A stretch of DNA of 64,000 nt from Brachynemurus nebulosus (Eukaryota > Arthropoda > Insecta > Neuroptera > Myrmeleontidae), in NCBI GenBank assembly GCA_035578155.1, contig JAPWDM010000045.1, positions 611,001 through 675,000 on the forward strand. The letters are read 5' to 3'. How positions within the stretch are numbered: the first letter of the stretch is position 1; each line of letters opens with the position of its first letter. The position numbers and the translations under genes were made by a program. The notes beneath the pieces were generated by a model that was given only the letters and a program-made list of their open reading frames with translations, ran no database searches and was not told the DNA's origin. Of this stretch, positions 1-13,043 are shown piece after piece.

Positions 1-3000
1 ACTCGCGCATGATACAGATAGATATATTTGAAAATACATTACAAGTAAGAGACAATAACATCTGAAAAATATCTAGGTTTAAATCATATTAAAAAGAGAC
101 ACCTTTTTAACAAACATATTGTTCTCTTTCGTTCCCTCTTTTATTACCTACTATTAGATGTATGTGTTAAATTCGTTTTCTGCGCATTAACAAGTTAAAA
201 GGCCCGAGCTATACCTATATGTCGATATCTAATTTACACACATGAGAGCTTTCCATAGATATCGATACCGATATCGATATTTTAGAAATACTTCAATTCT
301 ACCAAGTTTCTGGAGAAAATTTTTCATAAATTATTGAGACTTTTACAGGTAAAAATTTAAAAAAAAAATTGTGAAAACAGGTAGAGTAAAGAGCGCTTAT
401 TCTCTATCAAAAGACAGTGCCTTATGTATTAAATACGTATAGACACCAAAATAAGAATTGACAATATTCTGAATAAGAATACTTGATGAAATGCATTAAA
501 TAACTGAAGTACCGTCGAGAAAAGGTAAAACGCTTCATGTGGACAAATTGTGTCAGTGCGATTTTGTCCCGAAAACATTCATTGTTTATAAGAAAATATA
601 ATTAATATTAAATTTATTTTCTTTGAAATTACATCCTGGTCGATTTAAGAACACTGCACTCTTTTCTCAACAGTCTTCTTACTACAAAAAAAACTTCATG
701 ATTACATATTTACGGATATCAAACAATTCAAAAAAATGACAAATTAAAACGTCAAAATTTTGAATTTATAAAAAGGCAAACATCAAAATTATCAATATTT
801 AATAATATCCATAATAATTAGCCTATTTAACAGCTCTGTAAAGTTTATGGCGAGTGTTTTGAGTGCTGTAAAGTTTACAGAGAAATAACAGAATGTTAGC
901 TAATATTTCTGTTAAATATTGCGTACAGATTCAATTTTTTAACATTCTCTAATTTAACTGTCCAACAGAGGTTTTACAGACTGTTAATAGTTACAGAATC
1001 GACCAAATTGTGTGACTTAAATAGTAGGCTAACATATGTACTGATTTTTGAAATTAACCTCCATAAATGTTTCATACTATCACATATTATAACGATGCAT
1101 ACGTTATGTAAATGGGTCCAGATGGAGTGAAGAAAAAAACTGGGCAGTATAGAAGATTGAGCGTTTGATGACGATTTTTGTAAAGTTAAATAAAGACTTG
1201 GAAAATGAAATAAATATGAACAATATTAATTAAAGCTGTCTCTGATAAATATCTTTGTATATTTAATATATTAAATGTTAAAACTTCATAATCTTTTATG
1301 TCTTTATGAATTATTCAGAAGTTATACAAAATGAAAAAATTATATTTATTTAAATTTTTTTTTAAAACAAAAATAAATATTTTGTATATCCGGATTCCAA
1401 ATAAACAAAGGATCATCTTTTATAATATGCAAATAAAAATATCTTCATTTGATAAAGATGTGAAAATTACGAGCGCTTTGAAAAATTGAATATATCGTAA
1501 AAGATTGCAAGTGTCTTTCCATAAAATATGTCACGCAAAAATCACAAATATCTGACTTTTCTCTGTCCCTTTGTCACGCTGTGTCACATTTTTTTCAGCT
1601 CCCTATCTAATTCCAAATTTCCCCAAAAAAAGATTATTGTTATGGTTAATTATTATTAGTAAAATACAAAAATTATACAAGATCTTTGGCGATTATCTTT
1701 TAGCGATTTTTTGCATTAGTTGTTAAAATATAAACTGGTGTAGAAATAATAAAATTGAAGTTGCTATTTGAAACGTTACATCACGTCACGTTAGCCCGGA
1801 CCTCCTCTCCTCTTCCCGACACGTATATATGCGTTAAACAAATGATCTCTCTCCGTCCCTTCATTTTGCGCACGTATTTTACGGATGACACTTTTGATTA
1901 GATGAAATCAAAAGTAACAAATATGAAAATCTCAGAAAAAAATTTGATTTCTATAAATTCATTCCTTCATGGATAATAATCTTAAATTAATAATTAATAA
2001 AACGAATCTAACACTTATATTTATTAAAAGAAGCTATGTCGAAAATATGAGGCACAATAAAATTTGGTTATCCCTTCCACAGCGAATACAACGTACAGTT
2101 TTTAAAGATTTTTCAGTTAGTAAATAAATACGGTGAGAACATTTGCAATGATTCTTGTTCTTCTTTTAACATTGTGCTGCAATTTTGTATGTTTTTACAA
2201 TAAATGAAAAAAGGTGTAACCGAAATTCTTGAATTACACCGTCATAATTTTGTAATTTTAGCTTTCGCTAAAATTTTTTAAGAAAGTAATTGATGATTTA
2301 AAAATTTTTTGATAACATCACAAAAGTGATTTTATGATGTTTGGTATTTGGCATTTGTTTTACAGTCTGCACAAAATTCAAGATTATTTTTAATATGCAA
2401 ATGATTAGAGTATAACAATTCTAATTGTTCCTATGAATTAATTTAAACACTGAACCTCAAAATTTATCCTTATTGTCAGAGGTCGATGTCCTCAAAAATA
2501 TATTTTAAATATGGTCTTAGTTGTTGCCAAAAAATACATCTGAAAAGTACTATACCTTAAAATAAATACATCCTTGCATAATTGTGTTCTTAATGGCAAA
2601 AGGAAATTTATATTCATGCAAATATAATTCTTATAATAACAATGCTCGCACATCTTTCTCCAAATCAGTTACTTCAAAATCGATATTTAAATTTGCATTC
2701 GATTAAAATAAAGGAACACTTAAACGTGATAATAATTTCAATAAAGATCAATTCACAAATATTTTTATATTGATTTCAATAAAAACACTTTCAAATTTAT
2801 GAGAAAAATTTTTGAAATGATATTTAGAAGACAATACTAACGTATTTTGTCTCTTTTTTTATTTTAAAATATTGTGCAATTTCATAAAAATGTAGTGAAA
2901 TCACTGTATTTTATAGGTAAATGGGTGTTGATTATATGACTCGGATTCGATGATGATAGCAGATCTCTAGAGAGAGAAAGAGAGGTAGATAGGTAATCGT

Positions 3001-3327
3001 GATTAATGCGACAATAAGTAAATAACATGTTAAAGACACAATTAAATTGTCTGAATAGTTATGTGAAGAATGTTCTGCTCGTTTGATTTTAGATCGAGAT
3101 AATGTATGTTTCTTTTTGTGTAATTTTGTAATACACAAGTTAACATCATTTTTGTAGAAAAAATATCATGTTCAATTGTGTAATTAAAATAAAGATATAT
3201 GATCCATTATAAGTAATTAAAAGTTTTAGTGATTTACTTCGACTACCTAATTTTCCTTTCAATAAATTTATATACTGTATGTAATAGTATGTTATAACAC
3301 CAATAAGAGACTGAAGTTTGAGTTTTA
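1..3327. other. AT-rich non-coding DNA, no gene seen
   Basis: No ORF with protein-like composition and no recognisable RNA gene or transposon end was found here. There are poly-A/T runs, and two diverged copies of a CTGTAAAGTTTA-type motif near 835-880. By position it lies downstream, in the direction of transcription, of the SRF exon, so it may be intron or 3' flank; that is inference. Confidence 0.5.
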
Positions 3328-3335
3328 GTCCAGAG

Positions 3336-4028
3336 TAGATGTCGATTCTCCAAAAAAAAGATCAATTTTTGGATCGATTTAAATCAAAATCAAAAAAATC
3401 GATTCTGTGAGATCGATCTAAAAAATCGAAATTTTGAACAGTTCAATAAAATTAGCTGATAATTTTTGTTTAAGGGACTTACTTGATAGTACATAGGTAA
3501 TATCGGTAATATCGTGTAAAAACGCCTTGTATGGTAGTATATTTGTAAAGGCGATGAGTGAGTTAACTTTTCAATTATAATTATAAAAAATAAGGCAATT
3601 GAATATGTAGGACGAATACCACGAATTGAACCAAGTTTATTCAAAAATTTCAAACAAACTGACAAAAAAATGTTTTCTAAATAAGTCGCTTTTGTGAGAA
3701 AGGGATCGTCGTTTGCACAAATAGGTGGTCTCTTCCTCCCTTTTGTATTAATAGTCTGACTTATATAGAGCCATAGGAGGGGTTCGTTGATATAACGAGT
3801 AAAAAGTGACAATTAACAATCGAGTTTTTGGTGTTTCATTTTAACACATGTTTCTTTGTAGAATTACTATCAAAATGAAGTTATTTTTGGAAAAAATCGG
3901 TTATCGATCTCTTACTTTTAATGATCGATTCATGAATCGATTAAATGAGAAAAATCGAAAAAAAGAATCGATTTTTTAAGCTTCGATTAATCGATTTTCG
4001 ATTAATCGATTTAAAATCGACATCTCTA
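3336..4028. mobile_element. Non-autonomous hAT-type element with ATCGATT subterminal repeats
   Basis: The ends are inverted: TAGATGTCGATT on the left and AATCGACATCTCTA on the right. The element is flanked by a perfect 8-bp target-site duplication, GTCCAGAG at 3328-3335 and 4029-4036. Eight-base TSDs are the hallmark of hAT transposases. The terminal 90-120 bases are packed with AATCGATT-like motifs in both orientations. The interior ORF on the minus strand (3390-3812) resembles no transposase I know and looks like chance coding. It belongs with the elements at 4790, 8526, 41665 and 55274, which have similar TAG-type ends but different subterminal motifs. Confidence 0.85.
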
Positions 4029-4282
4029 GTCCAGAGTGTAACGTTTGTTGCCAGAGAGCCTGTAAAAGGTTCGAGAGCAACAATTCACACGAGGGATGAA
4101 AAAAACACTTTCATCCTGTGGTGTATATACTACTTTTTGCAATTCTGAACAATTTAAAATTATAAAAATTAAGAAAAAATTATTTAAGTGTCATTTAAGT
4201 TGCAAGTAATAATATTACATCAAGTATACTTTGGATAAATCAATCAAATTGTATAACACAATATAACTACTTAACTAGAACA

Positions 4283-4405
4283 CAAGTAAAATTTACAGAG
4301 CATCACCAATCAGCAAGCGAAATTTAATTTAAATTAAATTACCTAGAAACGGTATTTAAATTAAATCTCGCTTACTGATTGGTGATGCTCTGTAAATTCT
4401 ACTTG
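4283..4405. mobile_element. Short hairpin MITE
   Basis: About 55 bases at 4283-4336 (starting CAAGTAAAATTTACAGAG) reappear inverted at 4352-4405 with only a few differences, separated by a loop of about 15 bases. The arms include the conserved CATCACCAATCAG. The structure is a typical miniature inverted-repeat element. No TSD could be fixed, and the superfamily is unknown. A small separate hairpin (GGGAGCAAAAGTATTTTTACTCCC type) follows near 4420-4445. Confidence 0.65.
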
Positions 4406-4789
4406 CTGATTGGCTTAAAAGTGGGAGCAAAAGTATTTTTACTCCCTTGGGACTAAAAGTGACACTTTACTCCCTATTATAAGGGATTAAATCATGTATT
4501 TTAATCCTCGAATTGTAAAAACATTAGATTACATTACTATAAAATATTGAACTAAAAACAAATAGGTATCTAAACCAGAGGTCGTTTTAGAATTTTTATT
4601 TTGAATAAGCTTGGGTTTTTATTTTATACTATTAAGCGACCAATCTTTGTATATACATATGTATGTATGTCCTTTCTTCTCGGAAACGGCTCTGATTTTA
4701 ATGAAATTTGCTATGGAGGAGCTTTTGGGTCTTAGAAAGTGATTTAGCTACGTCTCAACTCGCTAAAAATTCATTTAGAGTCTCCTAAG

Positions 4790-5034
4790 TAGAGATGGAC
4801 AAAATATCCAATAGTTATCCAAATGGGAATATTCCCGAGAAAATTCCCGATAGGAATTTTCCCGTCACCCATCTCTAGTGATACATTTAATATATTCTAT
4901 ATAATTAATCTGTATACTGATCACGCACATGGCGTTGTATAGTACGTAGAGATGGGCGACGGTAAAACTCCTATCGGAAATTTTCCCGGAAGTATTCCCA
5001 TTTGGGTAATTATTGGGTATTTTGCCCATCTCTA
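4790..5034. mobile_element. hAT-type MITE made of two opposed hairpins
   Basis: The element starts TAGAGATGGACAAAATA and ends TATTTTGCCCATCTCTA. It is flanked by CTCCTAAG (4782-4789) and TTCCTAAG (5035-5042), an 8-base duplication with one mismatch, so the whole 245 bp moved as one unit. Inside, 4790-4877 and 4947-5034 are reverse complements of each other, and each is itself bounded by TAGAGATGG/CCATCTCTA. Subterminal motifs are TTCCCG/CGGGAA. It could instead be two independent hairpin insertions, but the outer TSD argues for one. Confidence 0.8.
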
Positions 5035-5929
5035 TTCCTAAGTCTCTTTTCCCAGAAGTGCCAGTGTAGGTATTGCGTATATAGCCACGTCGTAATCACC
5101 CTTTACACTTTTCCCCAACTATTCCTTCCAAACTCCGATCTCGCGAAGTGTATTTGTAATTTGACTATTCATTTAAAATATTTAAATAATATATTCACTT
5201 CATTAAGTTTAACAGTTAAAATTCTTACACTCTGCAATATTAAAATTATACAGTAAAATTGCAAATTTATTATCTATTTTAATTTCAAAAGAAATGTAGA
5301 TAAATAATATCTAAAAGACAATTTCATAGGCGGCAACAAAACTGAGAAAAATTCAAATTAATAATTTTACAATAAAAACAAATTTCCATGAAGTAATGGT
5401 CAACAAAAAATTATGTACCTATATATATCTAGATGTATATTATTGCACATATCTTGGCGTCGTATAGACACAGATAAGTAAAGCTAATTAAATACACAGT
5501 TAATTAACTAAAAACATTGTATTGTTTTAAGAAATTTTTTATGCAAATTCCCAGAAATTTTAATATACCTATAACACTAGTTATGAGATAAAAATTAAAT
5601 GCGACGATTGAATAATACATATTTTAAAATATGCAAAAAATTTAATCGCATTTTAATTTCTCAGTTTAGATTTGAGGAAACCTCAAACGAAAAATTAAAT
5701 GCCGGTTAAAATTCATTGTATTTACGGACGGTAAATTTCTAACTAGAAATGTTATTGCCTTATCCCAGTCAAAGTTGACTTGGAATTATTATTGTTGCAT
5801 ATGACACTGTCAAAATTATTTACTTTTTTCATGCGTGAAAAAAAGAAACATGTTGCAAAATACTTTATTCGTCGTAATTAATCAACTCGCCAAGCCTCAT
5901 TAGATAACTGTACGACTCGTGAAGGGGTC

Positions 5930-6240
5930 GAGATGCCCAGCAGGCATTGGGTCTGCCTCGGTCAGACACAAATCTCGGTCAGAAGTTTGGTTTCGTGGTG
6001 ACAGTGGTTGAAAGCCCAAATTCGCGGGCGAGTGATTCATGATTTTGGGCCTCGACGAGTGAGCTGCATCCAGCTCAGGTAACCTGCTCAGTTAGAAGTG
6101 TGTTAGACAGCACGCGGCCTGATCAGTGGTGCGGAGAGGCTCGAACCTCCAAAGCAAACTGGGAGCCCACGGCTAGGCTTATTCGCGCTGGATAGGTGTA
6201 TCCCAGTCCCTGGCCATAGGGGCGGGCCATGGCATTATTA
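5930..6240. repeat. GC-rich repeat-like block, possible SINE
   Basis: This block is far richer in G+C than its surroundings and has no ORF. On the minus strand it contains GGTTCGAGCCTC near 6150, which resembles an RNA polymerase III B box. No matching A box at the right distance, tail or TSD was found, and no second copy occurs in the window. It may be a SINE or another interspersed repeat; I cannot name it. Confidence 0.3.
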
Positions 6241-6531
6241 CTCAGAGGATAGCATATCATGTTAAACCAATTAAAACTTCTTGCATAAATAACAATTCTT
6301 CGAATTTATTTTTTTATCCTTATGAGCCCGTCTGATAATACTTCTAGACTGTTGGATTGGCGATCACTTAATTATATAGTAACTACAAGTCAATTATATT
6401 GTTTAGTTAAAACGACAAACTAATTTGGACAACAGAACACAAGTTTGAAGAAAGTTTTCCCACTTTTTCGTATAATTCAACAAATATGTCTAATATAGCG
6501 TTGGTTACAATAAGTAGTTAGGTCAGTGGTC

Positions 6532-6691
6532 AGCAACCGATGGACCGTGTAACATTAACATTTCGTGCCATAGTTTTATCGGTCCGCAAAGAAACTCAAA
6601 TATTATTCGGATACAATGCTTGTATCACCTCGTACCTTTAAAAATTAAGGGTCCACGAAATTTGGAATTCGAGTTCAGATGGCTGCTAACC
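6532..6691. mobile_element. Degenerate hAT-like MITE
   Basis: The left end CAGTGGTCAGCAACCGATGG resembles common hAT termini (CAG-G-TC-GCAACC). The right end, read inverted, gives a related ACGGTTAGCAGCCA. The match is imperfect and no clean 8-bp duplication is visible, so this is an old copy or a chance resemblance. Confidence 0.4.
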
Positions 6692-7220
6692 GTTAGTATA
6701 GGCTATAGCTCAATCGTAAAGTTTTTTTAAAAGAAATGTTCAAAGAAATTTCCTTTTTATAAACAAGCGTTTTATAAACGCTTGCGCTTATAAAACGCTT
6801 CTTACCGTTTATAAACGTTCTTACGGTTTATAAGGGTACCTTCTCTAAAAACAAAAATAATCATACGGTGGTAACTAATATGATAAACAATCAGTAGGTA
6901 ATCAAATATGAATTATATTTTCAATTTAATTAGACATAATATTCCTCCTATTTTTCAATAACATTGTTTTTATCTACGACTACCATGAAATTGCTTATTG
7001 CCTGAACAAAATACCTACAGCTGTGCGAAATATTGTACTTTACACACAACTGTGTGTAAAGAATTACTGCTTACAACATTTTTATTAATTTGTATACTAT
7101 ATATTGTATTAAAATCTGCACAAAGGTGTAAAGCATCTATTTCCAATACATTCCAATTCCAACTCCGATATTATTTTTAATGTGTTATAATCCATATTAG
7201 TCGTAGATAAAGTATAGTAA

Positions 7221-7333
7221 GTAACTCGGTTGTAAGATATATTACACACTTGTGCAGTTACGCACTCGCTGCAGCGCGGCTACTGCGTAACTTTTTTGTT
7301 TATGTGTAATACACAACTTACAACCTCAATTAC
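7221..7333. mobile_element. 113-bp inverted-repeat MITE
   Basis: GTAACTCGGTTGTAAGATAT at the left end is mirrored by a right end ending in TTACAACCTCAATTAC. The inverted repeat continues inward through TATTACACA and GTTACGCA to a GC-rich loop (about 7268-7290). No TSD is certain and the superfamily is unknown. Confidence 0.55.
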
Positions 7334-7339
7334 GTAATA

Positions 7340-8517
7340 TACCATTAATTCAGAAATAGAGTATGTCATACATCTAGAAACATAAATATAACACAACTTC
7401 CTGCAGGACCATACACATAACATAACTGCAACGGAAAACTAACCAGCGTATGATAAAAATCAATTGACAAAAATTCAATCTACGGTTGTGGTATATTTAG
7501 GTACTTATACTTTAAAACCTAATTTTGTAAAAATTTGGCCCTTAAAAATTTGTAATGCCCTTAGAAAAAAATAATAAACGTACAAACAAAAATTCACAGT
7601 ATAAGAAGTTTTTCTTTATTCATGTATCTGTAATAAATTTTAAATTTTTTTGTGGATTCAAAAAAATTAATTTTCCACAATGATATAACAACAATGCGAT
7701 TCATTTGTTTTCTTCAATGTTTTAAGTACTTATAATAATTTATTTACTTTAAAGTGTCTTAATAATCTGTTTATGTACAAAAATATTCGATTAGAATTAT
7801 GCATTTTTATATTTCGAATTTTATTAAATAAATAAAATAAAAGAAACAGAAAATTATTAAATTATTTTATTAATATTCCTTTTTATATTTTTTCATTAAG
7901 TTATTTTTAATAACAAAACATTAATTTCAACTTTTTCTCTTGTCCACAGATTATCTTGAGTTAGAACGAGAGTATGGAAAAGATTTACAACAAGATTCAC
8001 CAATTATATTTTATTTAAAGCACCATTGGAATGGACTTGTCATCATTAAATGATACGTCAAATTAAAAAAAATATCACAATTAAGTTCGATCCTAATTAC
8101 ATTTGACTGTTCCTTTTTTCGATTTTATCAAAACGAATGTTTTTAACATTTACAACACAATTTTAATTCTATTAAGAAGTTATCCCATATTACATTTTCA
8201 GAAAACTATAAATTATATCTAAATCTACATGCAACAGACGAGAAAAAACGATGAAGTATTGACTGTCTAATAAAACATTATCTTCAGCCCTCTCTGTCTG
8301 CTGCATGAGATTTCAGTAGTAAAATACTGGATTACCCAATCTGTAAAGTGATTGCATTGAATAGAGAATACACTTATGGTGGGTATTGATTAAAATAGAA
8401 GATCATTAAATAGAGAAAAGGAAAATTGAATTAGGCAGAATATATTTAAGCGGAACGTACAATTCTGTATAAGCCTTTCACATTCTACAACACATTCTTT
8501 GTTCAATACAGTTACAA
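7340..8517. other. AT-rich non-coding DNA, nothing recognised
   Basis: I see no coding pattern, RNA gene or element end here, only low-complexity A/T runs. Confidence 0.5.
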
Positions 8518-8525
8518 GTATTTTT

Positions 8526-8780
8526 TAGTGTCCGATCGAAACAGAATTTGCAGTCGAAACCGAAAACAAAACTTCGGCCTTGGTTTCAGTTTCAGCCGAA
8601 TCCGAAACCGAAACTGAAACTTATTTAGACATTAAAATTTCAATTGTATGCTGAAATCTAGTGTATGTACAAGACGCGAACTTGCCCGAACGAAGCGCGA
8701 CAATTCGTGAACACTGAGTTTCGGCGCGGCCGAAGTTTCGGCTAATTTCTGACCGAAACCGAAGGTTCGGTCGGTCACTA
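8526..8780. mobile_element. hAT-type MITE with CCGAAAC subterminal repeats
   Basis: The ends are TAGTGTCCGATCGAA and, inverted, TAGTGACCGACCGAA. A perfect 8-bp TSD GTATTTTT lies at 8518-8525 and 8781-8788. Multiple CCGAAAC and GTTTCGG motifs crowd both ends. The ORF read across it on the minus strand (8632-8865) is an artefact of the repeats. The termini and TSD place it with hAT elements. Confidence 0.88.
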
Positions 8781-9372
8781 GTATTTTTGTTTGAAAAATT
8801 GTAAAAAGAAAATTAATTTTACTGGTAATTTTGAAATACAATATTGTCTTTATATTGCTTTGCAAAAATCATTGTTAATCAATAAATAATAAGCTTCTAT
8901 AATAAAAGTCTCATGGGTAGTATAAAAGATATACAAAGCTTGTTGAAATTAATCATTAAAATTTTTAGTTAATCGTCTTTTTTAATCGAAATTAAATCAA
9001 ATTATATTTAAGCAATACTGTATAATTCATTTATTATGTACTTATTGTTAGAATTTATAATTAAAAAAAAAATTGTATAAAGGAAAAAGATTCAATAAAA
9101 TTGAGTGTTAAATAATTTGTGTCCATATTTTTTTTTCTTGCATTTAATCCAACATCACTTCCCTGTTATGTTACAATGCAGTAAAATGATATCAAAGTAA
9201 AAATTTCTAAAAACTGCTCAAACATTTTACCTTGAAACAAATTTTACTGAAATTTTTAAACACTTTTCTAAAAATTTTATTCAATACGCAAGAAGAAGTA
9301 GCAGTATGAAAATTTCAAACTGTACGATAAGATTCATATATTCAAAGTACGCAGAATTATACTCTATGTCTC

Positions 9373-9717
9373 GAGTGGTCGAGCGTGCTTGTGCGCCTAG
9401 CGCTTGCCGACTGGTAGGTCGAGGGTTCAAATCCAGCGGCCGGCTATGCTCGTGAAGGTTTTCTGCAGTTTCCCTTCACAACTCCAGATGAATATCGGCA
9501 TAGTTCCTTAAGAAAACGGCTGCAGACGTACACCTTCCAAATCCTAGCCCCCAGCCCCACTTTCCCTGTCCTCCACCCACATCATAAAATGTATCACGTA
9601 ACGTAACTAATATGTAATATATAAATAAAGGAATACAAATAATGATGTGGGTGGCGTCTGTTATAGATAGAAAAATCTTAAAAACGGACGTTAAACACAT
9701 TATTACATTATTATTAT
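9373..9717 (+). mobile_element. tRNA-derived SINE, full-length copy with TSD
   Basis: The head is tRNA-like: GAGTGGTCGAGCGTG suits a pol III A box and GGGTTCAAATCC at 9423-9434 is a near-consensus B box. A non-tRNA body of about 200 bases follows and the element ends in an ATT-type simple tail. It is bounded by a perfect 13-bp duplication, TACTCTATGTCTC at 9360-9372 and 9718-9730, as made by LINE-driven insertion. A second, inverted copy sits at 43826-44096, sharing the body segments GAAGGTTTTCTGCAGTTTCC and GGCATAGTTCCTTAAGAA (with small differences). The partner LINE is not identified. It is not a functional tRNA gene. Confidence 0.88.
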
Positions 9718-10084
9718 TACTCTATGTCTCAAAATAAAAAGATGTGTATAGAAATATTAAATAGAGAAACCTAAATTTAACATACTGCATCAAAGAGAGA
9801 ATTCGACAGAATGGTATAATCTCAAAATTGTATTGATTCTAAACTAAGGTAAGTGTTGTTTTCCTTTCTGTCTTTTATATGCAATTAATATAATACAGGC
9901 TACATTTGTCTGATACATTTTACGCTCAAATCTATCTTTGCGCATTCCTATTTTGAGGATGATTTTGATGTGGTATACATATAAAAAAATACCTATCAAA
10001 GTGCATATGAATAAAAAGTAAAAAAAGTAAGAAATTTGGAAATTAGTTTGCCGTAAAGTAAACATCGTCTAATTTTTATGAATA

Positions 10085-10190
10085 AATTTTTTGAAAAATC
10101 ACAGACCGGGGCCTTGCAAAAGTGATTTTTCCCACTTTTCAATTAAGTCTGACGCCGCATCTGACCACGGCGCTACGTGAAATCTCATTA
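10085..10190. repeat. Fragment of a dispersed repeat shared with 42466-42530
   Basis: The segment with GGGGCCTTGCAAAAGTGATTTT and, further on, CGCCGCATCTGAC reappears in diverged form at 42466-42530 (GGGCCTCGCAAGAGTCATTTT and GCGCCGTATCTGCC). It is probably the end of an old hAT-like element; no paired terminus or TSD was found here. Confidence 0.45.
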
Positions 10191-10487
10191 AATGTTGATC
10201 TTACAAATTATTAATCCCATTTTGCTCAATTTTTCGGAGTATTTGGATATTAGGCCATATGTGATCCCTAATTTCAATACAGACTATTAATAGCTACTGT
10301 GTTTGCGCAAACGTAAAATATATAAATGCTGGATGCACAAAATTAAAAACATTACTATAAAAATAAGAAACTTAATTTTAATTTTTTGTAATTCTTTGAC
10401 AGTTCGACACGTCAAATAACGTTTATTGAACATATTACGAGGATATATTTAAAAAAGCTACGTAGTCAGTCTATTCACAATTTCCGT

Positions 10488-10494
<7 letters not shown>

Positions 10495-10571
<77 letters not shown>
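10495..10571. repeat. (TA)n microsatellite
   Basis: Uninterrupted TA dinucleotides run for about 77 bases. It is one of seven long TA arrays in the window. Confidence 0.97.
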
Positions 10572-10572
<1 letters not shown>

Positions 10573-10653
10573 CCGATTAGAAAAGCTAAGAAGCAGTTTA
10601 TCCTATATCGTTGTCTTAAAGTTATCTTGTTTCAAACATGACATTAATAATAA

Positions 10654-11092
10654 GGCTCAATTTACATTAACGCTCCGCTCTCGGTACGCTCCCACTCCAC
10701 CCTCACTCCGATATAATTTTGTTGTGTTCACATTACAGTGCTGATATTCATGCTGGTACTTATTCGTTCTCTGTTTACATTATAATGCCACTCTAGGTAC
10801 GCTCCCAGTTCGGCGTTAGCTCGATACAAATATCTTTTCATAACAACCGAATGCAAGCGGAGTGGAGTGGAATCAAAAAAGTGTTTACACTATAGGTACA
10901 AGCCATAACAAGTCTCATATCGCTCCGATAAAATATTACATGAGTGGTATTAATATTGCAGTGGCATTGGACCGGGAGCGAACCGTAATTAATATCGGAC
11001 CGATATCAGAGCGATGATGTGAATACACTCATTGTTTATTGTGTAAGAATATTTTATCGAATCGGGAGCGGAGCGTTAATGTAAATCGGGCC
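10654..11092. mobile_element. PIF/Harbinger-type MITE, copy 1
   Basis: The ends are GGCTCAATTTACATTAACGC and, inverted, GGCCCGATTTACATTAACGC. They are flanked by the 3-bp duplication TAA (10651-10653, 11093-11095). TWA target duplications with GG-CC ends are the Harbinger signature. A second copy at 46759-47218 is collinear along its whole length and flanked by TTA on both sides, which independently supports the ends and the TSD. There is no transposase coding. Several CGCTCC/GGAGCG motifs repeat internally. Confidence 0.88.
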
Positions 11093-11095
11093 TAA

Positions 11096-12516
11096 TTGGA
11101 CACAAAATTTAAGATAAGATGCAATTTTAGCACAAAATCACTTTAAAGATTGAATAAAAGTTTGTTACGGATACGAAGAAGCTGTATGCACATAATACTG
11201 TAATTAATTTAGATAATAAGTACCAATACTTACATGAAAAGGTAAGTAAAACGAATATTATAATTGCCAATAAAAGTTTAATTTTCGGATGAGTGTAATA
11301 ATTTTATAATCATAAAAGATAATTACAAAAGACAGAGTTCTGATACATATAATTTGATTTTTGATAATTCAAGTCTCAATTAAAATGCCGAACTTTATCG
11401 AACGTGAAATCTATTTTACTCACTATGCATGTGAGGACCCCAAAAAGATTTAATTTCAATCAAATCACTTTTGAATAGGTAAAAATTTTTAACTTCTTAA
11501 TAGAATTGTGTTCATCTGCAAGTCTTTTCATTTGTCAATTTTTCGGTGAAAAAGGAACTAGGCATATGTAAATAGGATAATTAAAAAAAAGATTATATAT
11601 TCATAATAATTGTACTTTATATATATTTTTTTAATATTCATATAATAAATTTTTATGATGTTACCTTATTTTGTTTTGTTTCTTTAAAGAAATAATTTGT
11701 ACAAAATAATAATAATAATTAATAAATTACAAAGGTAAGTTTCTTAATACGTCATGAGTCAAAATGCAATTCACTTAAGTATTTCACACTTTATACAAAA
11801 ATAAAATTAACACAAATAAAAAATAAAAAATAAAATAAAAATCAATTCATTTAAATAAAATGACACATAACGAAAAATTCTATTCGTGGATATTACCATA
11901 TTTTAATTAATATTGTTATTGGAACCATCGTGAAAAACAAAAAATATAAAACTGATTTCACATCTTCAAGATATTACTAGCTCAATATAGCAATGATATT
12001 CCCAGTTTGGTCGATGAATAAATATAACGTTTAAAAAGTATCTCTTTACAAAAAAAGGTATAACGTTGGTCAAATTTAACGGGTGGGTATCTTTGAAATA
12101 AGTTTGTGCACACTTGTACACCATTTGATAAATTAACCAAAACATTCATAGTTTACAATTTTACATTATTGTTGAACTACCAATTTAGTTACGGAAATAC
12201 AATAAATAATTTTTATTAGAAATATCTGAATAGTGTTTACTTCAAAAATTACGCAAATCTACTTCAAGGTAAGTTCCATAAACCTAGAGTAGTCCCAAGA
12301 AAGGGATTCAACAGTGTTCGCAGAAATTAATAGAAAACCGAAAGTATACGGCGATACAGTACTTTGTCTTAAAAAAGTTAATATACGCCTCACTCAATAC
12401 CAAACCCTTCGTCTCCTGAGAATATAACTGATGGTACTGAAAAAGACAAGCCATTCATTTTTGGGTAGTTAAATATAAGCCGAAAGTGGGGGAACTATAC
12501 TTTTCATTAAAACATA
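11096..12516. other. AT-rich non-coding DNA, nothing recognised
   Basis: No protein-like ORF, RNA gene or paired element end was found; low-complexity A/T stretches dominate. Confidence 0.5.
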
Positions 12517-12524
12517 TTCCCGGC

Positions 12525-12779
12525 CAGGGCCGGATTTACTTCCGTGGAGGGCCACTGAATACCTCACAGGTGGATGCCCCCTTGGAGAATTTCCAAATTC
12601 TTTTAAATTTTCTTAAAAATAGGAGCAGCAAGCAAGAAAAAAACGAAAAACAAAAAGCTCTTAGGTATCCTTTTTATTCTGTTACTTAATTTTGAAATTT
12701 TATTCAATTTGGTGGAGCCCCCTATTGTGAGGGGCTTAGGAGGACGTGCCCCCAGTGCCCTTATGTAAATCCGGCTCTG
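12525..12779. mobile_element. hAT-type MITE with perfect TSD
   Basis: The ends are CAGGGCCGGATTTAC and, inverted, CAGAGCCGGATTTACATAAG. This is the classic hAT CAG-G-CGGATTTA type of terminus. A perfect 8-bp duplication TTCCCGGC lies at 12517-12524 and 12780-12787. The 255-bp length excludes a transposase. The plus-strand ORF from 12486 to 12689 runs through the left end and is not a gene. Confidence 0.9.
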
Positions 12780-13043
12780 TTCCCGGCTGTTTCATAAGTA
12801 AAATTACAATAAGTCTACCATGAAAGCGTCACAAAATTGAATAGCGACTGCGTCATAAGATACATAATAACGGTAGAAGCGCTGAAAATAATTATAGATG
12901 TATACTAAAGCTATGAAGAATGTTAATTTTTGGCGCTTCCATCATTATAATTTTATGTATATTTTATAGGAATGGGCTGCTATTTATTTGTCATGATTTC
13001 AGTAGGTTTTGAATCTTTATTATGTAACTTTATATATATTTAA

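Noticed and set aside
9373..9440. tRNA gene
   Set aside because: The A and B boxes are present but the cloverleaf is not maintained, and the unit continues into a SINE body with a TSD.
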